A DNA stretch of 28,218 nucleotides, taken from NCBI GenBank assembly GCA_027596945.1, contig JADGJH010000095.1, positions 1 through 28,218 of the forward strand, in the 5' to 3' direction. A program made the translations under genes and the position numbers. The stretch is from Physocladia obscura. Lineage: Eukaryota > Chytridiomycota > Chytridiomycetes > Chytridiales > Chytriomycetaceae. Positions 1 to 11,200 of this stretch are shown here, piece after piece; the first letter of the stretch is position 1, and each line of letters starts with the position of its first letter. The notes beneath the pieces were generated by a model. It was not told where the DNA came from. It worked only from the letters and a program-made list of their open reading frames with translations, and did not search any database.

Positions 1-415
1 GGATACAGACAACATCACAAACCCATACACCTAGAAATAAAAATATTTTACACGCCGAAAAAAATGGCAAGAAATTTTCTCATCAATGAAAGTCCCAAAA
101 TAACAAATTTACAGAAGGAACAATCTTCGTTCAAAAAAAATTTTAACTAGAAAACCACTCTGAAACATTAAAATTTAACATCATCATACAAAAGAGAAAT
201 TCTTGTAATATATGCAAAGCTCAACAAAATACCACAACAAACGCAAATAAAAATCTTTACAGACCCATTTTATCTATAAACAATTAAACACATTGGCATA
301 AATAACCAAGAAATTTAGAAATGCTTTAATACAACCTTCTTGTCTCCTGTGAGGCATCTATTTGAATATGGCAAGTTTGGCAGATTTTTAGATAGAAGAT
401 TTTAAAACAATTCCT
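1..415. other. AT-rich stretch without a recognisable gene
   Basis: The sequence is A/T-rich with many stops in all six frames. I see no conserved peptide, RNA gene or long repeat. It may hold the 3' region of a gene beyond the left edge, but nothing in the bases supports a specific call. Confidence 0.5.
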
Positions 416-714
416 TCACTGCCTGTATTTTTTTATGTTAGTAATTTGGCTGTATAAGTCTTGTCCAGTGCAGGATAGACGATTCTTTTGATATGCCTCA
501 TCCACCCTGCACAAGATGCACCTGTGTTTAGCCTCTTTAATGTATTCAAGTTTTCTCAAGCCCGCTATGCAACTTGAAGATTAAATTGAGCATGCTTTGT
601 TGTTGCTAGTGTCTGAAGCCTCTTCATGGTTTGCTTGAAGTTTTCTTCCAATTTCTGTTTGTTTTCTTCCAAATATTTTTTCAGCCAAATCAACAATATT
701 TTTATTTCTTTCAT
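416..714 (-). other. Coding-like remnant, two short minus-strand frames
   Basis: Reading the minus strand, an ATG at 714 opens a 49-codon frame ending at 565 that is strongly heptad-like (it contains KYLEENKQKLEENFKQTMKR). Immediately after, in another frame, an open stretch runs to a stop at 416-418 and contains a cysteine pair (HRCILCRVDEAYQKN). The two would need one indel or an unseen intron to join. I do not recognise a family. It could be the decayed 3' part of a mobile-element gene or pure chance; it lies within 20 bases of the FANCD2 start on the other strand, so a functional promoter here would have to be shared. Confidence 0.2.
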
Positions 715-733
715 ATTTTTGATTTGTCAAAAT

Positions 734-3700
734 ATGAGTTTTACACAGAAAGGTAAAGCACGTAGCACCAACCAACAGAAAGGCGACATTATCGATCGAC
801 TTGGGTTTGAAGAAATGCTCACAGCAAGTGGACTCGTGTTTGATTCTGATGGTCGAGCTTTGCGATTGGGTTAGTCAGAAAGAAGAAACTTTTGCGGACA
901 TCGTTACCTTAAACACAAACCACTGTAAACAAACAACCAATTACATTTTGCTGTGATTTCCAAAGAATGCAGTGGTTCACAGTTTCGACGAAGTCTCGAA
1001 CGCTCGCTTAGACAAGCCGGGCATCTGCCAGCGACCGTAAAAACGTTTATCGCGGGCTTCAACGCGCACATTGCCTCCAACAATACCGTCTCTGCACTTA
1101 GCGCAAATTCTTTTGCAGAATCGAGAGCCGTTATTTGTGAAAGAGCTGCCCGTTTTCGTGCACTACTTGTCCGATTACCCACATCTGATGATACTGATCA
1201 ATCATCGAAGGATTTCAGGTTTATTTCCTTCACCCTGTTTATTTTTTTCGCTTATCCTAACCGTAGGTATGTAGAATCGCATCAAACTACTCTGTCATTA
1301 AAATTCTGATGTCAATTCCGGACTTACAAACAAAAATTCTTGGAATTCTAATTGACAAGTTACCCGAGTTTACGCACCATGACATTCCGGCAAACGCGAA
1401 TTTGAACGAAAATATCCCATTGCTTATTCTTCATCAACTCAGATTTCTTGATCATGTTGTCGACCCAAATATTTTGACTGTAAAGCTGATTGATCTTCTA
1501 AACGCCACTGCTACAAATATATCTGTTCAAAAAGATGTAATCGAATGTATTCCTGAAATTATTCCTGATTCCGGAATCCCTGCAATTATTGATGCGCTTG
1601 AGAATTGTATGGAACGTAACTCTGAAGTGACTGTTGATGTACTTGATGCACTTGGAACAATTGGTGTTCCAGCAGATTTATTGGTTGGGGCCCATAATTT
1701 CTTGAAATATAAAAATTTAACTTTAAAAACAGGCTGGAATAAGAGAAACAGTGATCGATTTGCTGAAAGAGGCGGAGCTTGAAAGTTTACCTGTTGTTAT
1801 TCGATTTCTTTTACAAACAGCAACATCAGATGATATTGTCGCCCTTGTGCCCGAAATTCGAAATGCTTTGGATTTGGATGCAATTTCATCGTCTTTGGAT
1901 CATGGAAATTCTGATGCGACTTTGATATTTGGTTTGATTTAAAAAAAAAAAATTTTTAAGAAAAGCAAATCAAAAAACAAGCAAACGATAAAAATAAAAA
2001 ATTACAAAAAGCGCGTTAATAAATTTCAATAGATGCACTCAGAAATGGAATAACACGTCAGAAGTCAACTCTTGAAGCATGGCTCAAATTCATTGCGGAA
2101 ATCAAAAAGCAGGTGAAAAATTTAGTATTACGTTAAAATTTGAAATTATCTCTCAGCGAACAAATAGGAGAATCATTTGCCAATAGATCTTATTGTTTTA
2201 ACGCTGCTGCGCTCTGACCTCCAAATCCAAAAGAAAGTGGATGCATTAATCAAATCAAAGGTTAAAAATTCATTAATCTCGCAAAAGCTTGTGGAAATAT
2301 CTTTTAAACAATTTTTCTCCGGCTTGCAACAGTTGGGTTTTTTCTTAAATGATTTTGCTCGGTTCTTACTGTGTTTTAATATTTTAATTCTTTAAAATAC
2401 AGATACTTTCCCGATATTCTTGGGTTGTGTGAGAATCTTTTGAGGGAAGGAGAAGCTTTCCAAAAAGTCGCGATGCAAATGTACTGCAGCTCGTTCACAG
2501 TATTTGATGCGCAAAATCAACAGCAGTTAATAGGATGCCTTATTGCTCATATTGGAAGCGGTGTGCTTCATGAAGTTGACTGCGCGCTGAATATTTTGCT
2601 AACATTGACTGAATGTACACCGGAAGCTGTAGTAAAATTTAGCATTTTCGTGAAAGGCTTATTGGATTGTGGGTTTTTTTTCCTTCCTTTTTTTTTCCTC
2701 TCTTTTTTTCAAAAAACACTCAATTGGCTGAAATAGATTTAGATCAACTGTCAATATCTCAAATTCGTATTTTATACGAAATTTTTGCAACTTTAGCATT
2801 GAATGTAATTTATTTGCCCTTTTAAATTTTTATAACTTATATTTTATTTGTTGTAGAAACCGATTGAAAGTGTCGAAGAACCAGAATCGGAAATAACATT
2901 TGAATCGGGACTTTTGAGTGATATGCAAATAATTATTAGGAAACAACTCAATTCAGATGATCAAAAATTCAAGCAAATGGGTGTTCTCGGTGCAATTTCT
3001 TTAATCAAACGATTAGCCACTGATCGTGTAATTGAAGCATCTTTTGTGGCGCCATCTTCTTCTAAAAGTCCGAATGTTGGTCGAATCCCAATATCATGCA
3101 CAATTGCCCTTAACCTTGTTACCCAAATCTTCAAAAGCTGTCAGCGAAATAGCATGGTAAGTTTTACTTGGCACACAAAATGCTTTTTTAAAATTGTTAT
3201 TAAGAGAAGAAAAAAAAAAGCAATGTATCTCTCTTCTATTTGACGAACTGTCGTACGTAATTTCAAAGTCAAAAATGCATCCCTCTTTCGTCGCATGGGT
3301 TTCTGAAAGTTTTCAAACCTCTTTTGTTGAAAATTTTGTTATCGAAGAATCTGCACTTGAAAAGGAAACTTGTGAGATTCTTCAAGATGCAAAGAATGAG
3401 ATTTGGTTTCGAATTTCATCAAAACCAAGCACAGAAGAAACTGTACCTGAATCAGAGCTGAGTGATATTGTAGAAGCGACTATTATGGATTATGCGGACG
3501 ACACCAACGAAAGTGAAAGTGTGAGTCTTTATTTTTTATTTTTCATTTTTTTTTGTAGTCAATTTCAATTTCTTGACAGTTTTTTTGATTCAATTCAGAC
3601 ACGTTCTTGTGTTAATGTATTTCCTCTTTCCGGCTGGTTTTATTCCTCTAAGCTCGTGCGTCCAACGGCTGAAGATGAAGATGCTGGCGAGCTGTATCAC

Positions 3701-6700
3701 GAAAAACAAATTTTGATGTGGATGCCTGCAAGCTTCAAACTTTTGCAAGCAGTCGAATTTTTCACGACCGAAAGTTTGTCGGAAATTGGACAAGTACTTA
3801 ATATGGGACTAGTCATGTTCAATACAGATATGCTGGAAGTTAGTATTTTTATATATAAACATGTGACTGTTTCAATTTGACTAATCTTTTGAACTGCGTC
3901 AGAACAATCGAACAAGTTTGACATCCGAAATTTGCTGTTCGGCTATTTTCTTTGCGATTAACTAGTTAGTCCTCTTTTTTTTTGTTTTAGTTCGTTTTTT
4001 TCTTTTTCTCACTGATAATTGTTATTTTTTATTTTGGTAATTTTTCAGTTTGCGTGAAATTGTAAACGCATTTTCTAAGCGTTCGGTTCTTTTGGATGAA
4101 GGAGAACTCGTGTTCAGTGGCAAAAAATGTCTTCAAAGAATCAATCATATATTAGAGCTTCAAGACACTTTTGACAAGTTAATTCCAAATGCTCCTCGAT
4201 GGACACCAATAGGATTCTTCAGAGATGGAGAAGATGAAGACGAAAACAATGTATATTATTTATTGTTTTTATTATTTTATTTTGTTGGGATATATTCTAA
4301 ATGACTGTTTCGGCAGTGGGATCAACATACAGAGGACGAAGATGAAGAGCCACAAGCAGGCACTGCTAAACCTACAAAATCAAAAAAAGGAAAGCAAAAG
4401 ACCAAAATAGTTGCTCGGTTTTCAAACTTATCAAACTTGAAGCATTTGATGCGTGAATATGAGGTTGGCGTTTCTTTTACTAATTTTTTCCCTTTTTTAT
4501 TTTTTTTAAAATTTTTTCCCTTTTTAAATTTTTTTAATTTCTCTAAATTCGTTTAGCTTGACATTTTCAACTTGCTTTCATGTAAATACTTAAAATTACC
4601 AACTGTGGAAAATTTGGAAAATTTTCAAGATTCTGAAGATGAATTCTTGATACAATTCCCACAACTGTTGTATTTGCTGTCAGAGCTCGAATACAAGCTT
4701 GAATTTCTCTCAGGGATCTCTTCAGCAAAGCTACCATCTTGGCAGAAAACTGGTTTGCTTGGTACTGGCTCAGTAAATCACAGCAATCTTCGTCGAACTC
4801 CAATCAAAGATATTTTTCAGCAAGTGCTAGCGCTTATTCCAGCCTTATGCTCAGGCCTTGAATCTTCATACAATGAATTAAGAAAATCACTGGAGGAGAG
4901 TGAAGCAAACGAAGATTTTGTTCCAAAAACAAAAGAATATGTTGAAACTTTGTCTGGAATATTTGATACGGTTATGAAATGCTTTAAGAATCTCTTTGAA
5001 TGGTCTGATTTTCGCAACGATAAACTGTTTGGGGTGATTTAATTTTACTATAAAGTTTTCATTGGCAAACAATAATATTTTTTAAACCTAGATTTTCGTA
5101 AGAAGTTTGGCCTCGCGTAGTAATCCTGAGTCAGAAATTGATCACACACAAGGCAGAAGTTCGATCGCAACAAAATTTGTAAAAGATGGTTTCGACTATT
5201 TCTTGGCATTTAAAGAGTTTGCTCCATCTCTGTCATCTGGAGTATTGTTGCTGAAACTGCTTATTGCGATTCAAAACTGCTGTGATGAAAAAGAAACTGT
5301 AATCGCTCTCAAAGATCAAATAAGCAGTTTAGCTAAATACAATCTAGAATATCAATGGGATGATAAAAAGTTGAAGGTAAAAAAAGTGTTTGACGTTGAA
5401 AATCTAATGAATTCCAACAAATAGAACGAGTTGGTTGTTTTCCTGCTTCGTACACAGATTGAAAATTCCTCTTATCCGTTTGGCATTGTTGATGATTACA
5501 TTAAAGTCGCGTTTAACGGACTAAGTACAGGAAACGGTGAAATCTGTGACAAATATCCGATGCTAAACAAAGCCACTTTTCCCCTATTTTTTAAAGTTAG
5601 TTTTCAACTTACAGATGAAAATATTAAACGAAATTTGCAGATCGCGTTCGCCGAGCTTGTTTCAATTATTGAAAAGCTGCCGATTCCAGACCCAAAAATT
5701 CCTGACCGAGAATTTATAATTTTTGCAACAAATGTTGCTGTATCATTTGGTACCGCAATTGAATTGAGTAAAAAAGAAAAAAACTTTGGCATAGTACTCA
5801 GATACAGTCGAAGTTTTGTGCAATCATTTGTCCGACGAATCATACCTGTTTTGAACAAAGGACTTAAATATTTTCGTGGGGAAGTTGTTGCAGCATTCAA
5901 GGCTATACAAACTGGAACACGGTTGTTGCAGGTATACAACAAATTATCTTAAATTTTTCGCAAAAATTTTTTAATTGCTTATTATCCAGGTTATTGCCAA
6001 CGAATGCAAGGCTCGAAAAGAATCTATATTGCTGGCACATATTCCGCCACTGCGAAAAGTTCTTGAGGCATTTATTTTTGAAGTCAAGAAAATAATGGTT
6101 GAAAATGATTTAGGAGATGCGTTCACTTTGGCAAATCTACGACACAAAAATTTGAAAGGAGAAGAAGTTTCGTCCCAAATTGCTGAATCAGAAGAAGAAA
6201 TATTAGACGACGATGGCAGTAGTCCTAGTGAAGACGAAATTGAAGAGCTTCAGCCGGCTGTTTCTCGTGTCACAAAGAAACAGGCAAGAACACAATCTAT
6301 CCAAGAACAAGAAAGTAGTGATGAGGATGAAGAGCAAGAAGAACTTGACGAGAAAAGTGTTGGTAGCAAAGAGGATGAGCTTGAAGAGGAGAGTTCTGTT
6401 GACAATTTCAATGAATATGAAATTTTGAGGGAATTAGAAGCTGTTGAAGAGGAAGATGAAACAGAAGAAGGAAATGGGGCTGAAAATTTAGGAGACAAAG
6501 AGGAGGAAGAGGAAATAGTAAGTTTTAAGTTTGTTGTAATATATTTTAACGAGTTTAAAACAGGTTTTGATGCGAAAAAAAATTAATTTAAAACGAAAAG
6601 CGGAAACGGAATTACGCAGTAATGGGAAAAAATACTTGGTACAGTTTTGGTTCTTTGTTTTTCTTTCCTTTTTCTGATATTTTTTATAGCAACCAACTTC

Positions 6701-6965
6701 ACGAACACAATTGCAAGGCGCAAAACAGCTTCGCGGTCAATCACAAACCAATAAGAATACTGATGAGCAGGAAAAATATTTTAATTTTATGACGACTGGG
6801 AGACAAGTTGGCTTGAGTCGGAAGCGAAGCTCAGGAAATCTCACTCAATCCTCATCAGTATCTCAAACGGAGAAGCATGTAGTCCCAAAAGCCAAGCAAA
6901 ATGATGATTTTGAGTTTCCGAGCAATGAAACAGTTGATGATGATGACATCACTGATGCTGAATGA
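734..6965 (+). CDS. FANCD2: FANCD2, Fanconi anemia crosslink-repair protein
   Basis: FANCD2 pairs with FANCI, is monoubiquitinated by the FA core ligase and clamps DNA at interstrand crosslinks in the nucleus. My model has 20 exons: 734-869, 966-1218, 1275-1683, 1733-1931, 2033-2112, 2168-2331, 2403-2668, 2737-2804, 2857-3156, 3221-3520, 3599-3838, 3903-3964, 4049-4250, 4317-4463, 4557-5033, 5092-5376, 5425-5931, 5990-6517, 6564-6638, 6690-6965. Joined they give one open frame of 1657 aa (human about 1451). Recognisable blocks along the whole length include SVIKILMSIPDL, SLPVVIRFLLQTA, FVKGLLDYLDQLSISQIR, LREIVNAF and the ANLRHKNLKGEE block before an acidic tail (about 1390-1560), as in animal FANCD2. 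Lys498 sits in FVKGLLDYLD, the position of human Lys561. The first ATG that keeps the N-terminal family block was chosen. Individual splice sites of exons 1-2 and 19 are the least certain. Confidence 0.93.
2653..2655 (+). other. FANCD2 monoubiquitination lysine codon (Lys498)
   Basis: The AAA codon lies in the conserved peptide FVKGLLDYLDQ, whose tyrosine codon is split by the intron 2669-2736. In vertebrate FANCD2 the matching lysine (human Lys561) receives the single ubiquitin that activates the pathway. Its conservation implies the switch is kept in this organism, which is inference. Confidence 0.85.
6564..6638 (+). other. Predicted 75-nt internal exon of FANCD2 with basic cluster
   Basis: Between 6517 and 6690 the sequence could be one 172-nt intron, but an AG at 6562-6563 and a GT at 6639 frame 25 open codons in phase, encoding a lysine/arginine-rich peptide (MRKKINLKRKAETELR). 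Including it splits the gap into introns of 46 and 51 nt, the usual size in this gene. It looks like a nuclear localisation signal. Because 75 is a multiple of three, skipping would keep the frame. Confidence 0.55.
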
Positions 6966-6993
6966 ATGGGGGAACTGGATGTTGTTTAAAAAG

Positions 6994-7698
6994 TCAATTT
7001 TGCGTTATAGTCCATTTTATTTCAAAATAACTGGTCAAAAAAAGTAAATTAAATTTCCTACTCTCATTGTTTAACATGTCGAATTCATTCATATGATCAA
7101 TTTTCTGGTCTTCTTCTTGGCTGGAATCGCTGTGGCTTCTGGTGCTGCTGCTTGCGCCCCGTTCCATCTGTGGCTTCTCTGAGTGCGGCCGCGGTGGACG
7201 CTGGTGCGGAGAATTTTTCTTGCATTGCCTCTTTTTTCTTGTCTCAGTTTCATTGCAACGGCATCAGCGGTGTTTAATTTTGCGCAAAACTGAATCTTCG
7301 TCGCTGAATAAATTTGATTTTGGTTTTGATGGCGGACCCAATTGCATTGTTACATCGATTGCAGCAGCGGTTACAGCAGCGGCAAATTCGCTGCTGTTTG
7401 CTTGCGATCTTGGCTAAAGTTATCTCTTTGGCTTAGTATGGGCTATTTGTACAATATGCATTATAATAATCCAATATATGTATATGAATATAATTTCAAA
7501 TTCATCGAAAACTGTTACGGAACCTGCCTTCACGATCACCACAATCTTGGAACCCACCATTGAGATTACCACCACAATCGCGAAATCCACCAAACGCTTG
7601 TCTACGGACTGCAAACGCTGCTCTGCCAAACACGCTGTTGGATCTAGACCACCGACAGATAACGCCGTTTTCAGTCTGAATTGACAATGTTGCTGAAC
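6994..7698 (-). CDS. Possible unrecognised multi-exon gene (hypothetical protein)
   Basis: The minus strand carries three in-phase open blocks with splice-like ends: 7698-7576 (41 codons; contains GGLDPTACLAEQRLQSVDKR), 7413-7291 (41 codons; NSSEFAAAVTAAAIDVTMQL and GPPSKPKSNLFSDEDS) and 7242-6994 (82 codons plus TGA; basic, proline- and serine-rich, with SSSTRSHSDSSQEEDQKIDH). The second intron would be 48 nt; the first would be 162 nt, with a CATACTAAG branch-like site about 20 nt before its acceptor. Upstream exons toward 8100 are unresolved (a short frame starts MHIQVKSLRFIH near 7952). I do not recognise a family. A small minus-strand gene would fit the space between FANCD2 and the golgin gene. 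It may be wrong in part or whole. Confidence 0.35.
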
Positions 7699-8237
7699 CT
7701 ATCGCTATTGCGGTCGCGTTTTTCACGATAAAATTTTACAGGTTTTTGACGTTCAGGAAATGCGCCAATAATACTTAACAGGTCATTGGATTTTTACTGC
7801 TGTTCGGTAATTTAGCATAATGCTTTCGGCCATTTTATGATAGTACGGCTTTTGGCCTGTAAAAAAATCCGCGTCCTAGAATTTGCAGTCTCCGAATCCT
7901 TTGAAGCTTCGATTCATGAATAAAACGAAGAGATTTAACCTGAATATGCATTTCGTGTTTTCTTTTTTATATCAGATTCAGTGGCTTTGAAAGGCACATT
8001 TTCGCGAAGAGCATAGGTATTCAAAAAGATGACTTTTTAGAGGGAAGTGATTGAAATCAATATGAAGGACAGGACGCAAAAGATTAGAATCGAATATAAT
8101 CAAATTCTGATCAAATCTATACTCGTTTTTCACCCAGCAGCAACATTAGTATAGTTTAGTTTACGCAAGGTTTTACGGTTTAGCGAACAGTGAATTTGAA
8201 GTTTGGCTGGACTTGTTCTGTTTGGTTTGAATTTTTG
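7699..8237. other. Intergenic/5' region, unresolved
   Basis: No long frame is open on either strand. It probably holds the start of the hypothetical minus-strand gene and the promoter of the golgin gene, which would then be divergent. A short minus-strand frame from about 7952 to 7836 is open and basic, but I could not join it convincingly to the downstream blocks. Confidence 0.4.
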
Positions 8238-11200
8238 ATGACTGGAAAGAGTGAAAACAGCAAACTTCAATCGGACAATACCAGCGCATCTGACGTTGTC
8301 AAAGCGGAGATGGTCAAACGCGCACGTAAAAAGGTTGGGCAGTGGCTCATCCTGACTCGCCTGACACTCTTCCCAAACCAAACAGCTCGAAAAGTTCAAG
8401 CTGAAGCGTAACCAACCCAGCGAAACTACCGACGAACCCAAGTTAACCTTCGAAAACGTGCCGAATCTTTCCGACCAGTCATCACCTATTCGCGCCGCCG
8501 TGTCTGTTGCTGACTCAATCCCAATATCGCCATCACCTTCGTCAGTAACACTGCTAGCGCCAGCTGTCCCAGCTTCAGACCTTACTCTATTCCCCATCCC
8601 AGTCTCAGCTTCGAATTCTTCCTCATTTCCGACTGGCAATTCCTCTTTTTCCTCATCTTTATTTGGTTGGATTGGAAACACACAACAGCAGCAACAGCAT
8701 ACAATTCAGCAAACTTTGTGCCTTCAATCAAATGGTGACTTGATTAATGATAATAAGCGCGCGGAAAACAAAGAAACCCCGTTTATTGGCAATTCTAAAG
8801 AGGAGTATGTTATTGATAAGGACGAAGAGGTTGATTCGAAAGTTTTAATGGTTCGACACCGTGTCGAGAGAGTTTCTAAGAAACTGTCGTTTAACAAATC
8901 TGTTATTGTTAGGTGATTGCGTAATTTGGCATCGATTCAATTACTTCAGCTTAATTTCCATAATCATAGCTCTCCTTCCATGCTGGAACTAAATGAACGC
9001 AAAAAAGAAGTTAATCAGCTAATAGAGCAAGTAACTAATTTTTTGTTTATTTCAGCCATTTCTTTTTAGTAACTTTTGAAAAAATCAGTTCAATACAATA
9101 TCTTCAACTTTAATACCCAGTAATACTGAAAGTAGTTCAAAACTTCAAGTTCAAAAGTTTGATATCCCGCAAAAATCTGTTGACCCATGTCTTCCCGAAA
9201 CTTCATCGCCAATCGTTATCGATCTTCAATCAACTATTACAGCAAAAAATCAAGAAATTCAACTTCTTCGAAATGTAATAAATGGCGCTGTGGATGAATA
9301 CGAATTTTTAGAAAATTCTCAATCACAGACAGGCGAAATCGGGGCAATAACGCATCTTAAAGCCGCAAATATAGCTCTTCGGACACGGGTTCAAGATCTT
9401 GAATCTATTCTGGCAGGATGTAGCGGAATCGTTGATAATGTTCTTGCCGGTACAAGGACGCCAAAAAGATCGCGCAACAATAGTCCTGTGCGAATAGCGA
9501 ACAATCTCATCTCAATAAAGAATAATATTTCAAGCCTCGAATCGCGCACAATTGAGACGCAGACCTGGGATGATTCCAAAGATTTAACGTATACTCAAGA
9601 ATATTTGGCAGTATTACAGCACGAGAACCAGCAAAAAACGTCTATAATCAAGAATTTGACAGAATCGAATGCATCTTTACGAATCGAAGTTGCGCGACTT
9701 TTGAAAACGACAACATCTGCGTCGGTTTTCGTTTCAAATAACTCTACGACTACTATTCCCACAAATTCAGCTGCCAATTCTATGGAAAATGATTCATTAA
9801 TAGCTGTTCTTCGTGAATCGATTGATTCGGCAGCGCGTCAAAATGAACGACTAGCGCAAGAAAATGCACAAATGCAAGAAAATATTGACTATCTTGTTTC
9901 AGAGATTGATGTTGAACGACGGGATCATGCACATGCAATACAGCAACTTTCATTGAAATATGGAGCTGCAATTTCTGAACAAAAAACTTTTACCGAAGAA
10001 CAGCAATTACAAATATTCCAGCAGAAACAGCAGCAACAGCAGCAAAACAATGAATTTGATCCAGTGCGAAATGAAATCAAGCAGCTGCGCGTTGAAGTGC
10101 AGCGATGGAAAAGGGAAAGTGAAAATCTATCCGTCGAATTTGTTGAACGCAGTCAAGAGTTTCATGGAATTATTTTGGGACTTGAAAATAATTTGACACT
10201 ATTGGAGACTGCGCTCAACGATGAGCGAGAGAATTTGGCAGCATCAGAGCAATTAGTCCATGACTGTGAAGTACGAATTGATCAACTCGAATCTAAATGC
10301 AAGAATTTAGAAAAGGATCGAAATATTTTAGATTTGAAACATTGTACAAGAATTGTAGAGTTGGAAAATGCTTTGAAAGTACAAGAGATGCATAGGGCGG
10401 CAGAATTAACCACCACAGAATCCACGAAATTGGCCGAAACAAAACTTGTTGACTTGAAATCAGTACTAGAATCTGTTGAACATGAAAGTTTTGCAAAAAG
10501 ACTAGAGCTTACTCAAAAAATTAATGTAGTAGAAACTGAACGTGATAAATTACTATTCAAAGTCGACCAGCTTGAATTAGAACTCCAAGAGAAATCAAAT
10601 CAGCCAATTCTCAAACCAATAATTATTAAAGACTCCATAGTTGTCGCTACGACAGAAACTTTACAAGAGCTCGAAACTCAAAACTTACAACTTCGGAATA
10701 CTATCACATCTTTGAATCATGACTTAGAAGCCATAAATACACGCCATTTTGAACTCACCCAAAAGCTTAAAATCCAAGCAACAGAATATGAAACCAGCCT
10801 CGCGTCTCTCCGTGCAGAATATATGCAAGCAGCAGATGCCGCAGATCAGTACATGCATCAATCCAACTTCCTACAACACCAGCTCGAAATCCAGAAAGAC
10901 CGCTTCCATGCATCACAAGCAAAATCTCAGAGCCTTCTTGATGCACTGAATCGCACCGAGTCTGAGCTTGCGCGATTACGGCTGTCGCAAGCGGAAGTTG
11001 GCAACACACTCTTGATGAAGGGCAACGCTACGACGCTTGCGGATCTTGTACAAACATTACAAGCGCGTAATGATGAACTTGCAACCGAACTTATGACGGC
11101 ACGGGCTGAGGTGCAGGAGCGGACAAATACCTTGGAACAGTATAAGCTTCTGTTGCATGAGCGCGAAGCGGTTGTTGCGAGTGCAAACGAGACGCGACGT

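Noticed and set aside
7142..7417. Plus-strand frame of 91 codons in the FANCD2-golgin gap
   Set aside because: Composition is unlike a natural protein, while the minus strand gives blocks with splice sites and a branch motif.
8130..8681. 183-codon minus-strand frame opposite the golgin N-terminus
   Set aside because: It is antisense to the plus-strand exons 8238-8333 and 8386-8907, spans their intron, and its peptide shows no domain; the plus-strand model gives a family motif across the splice.
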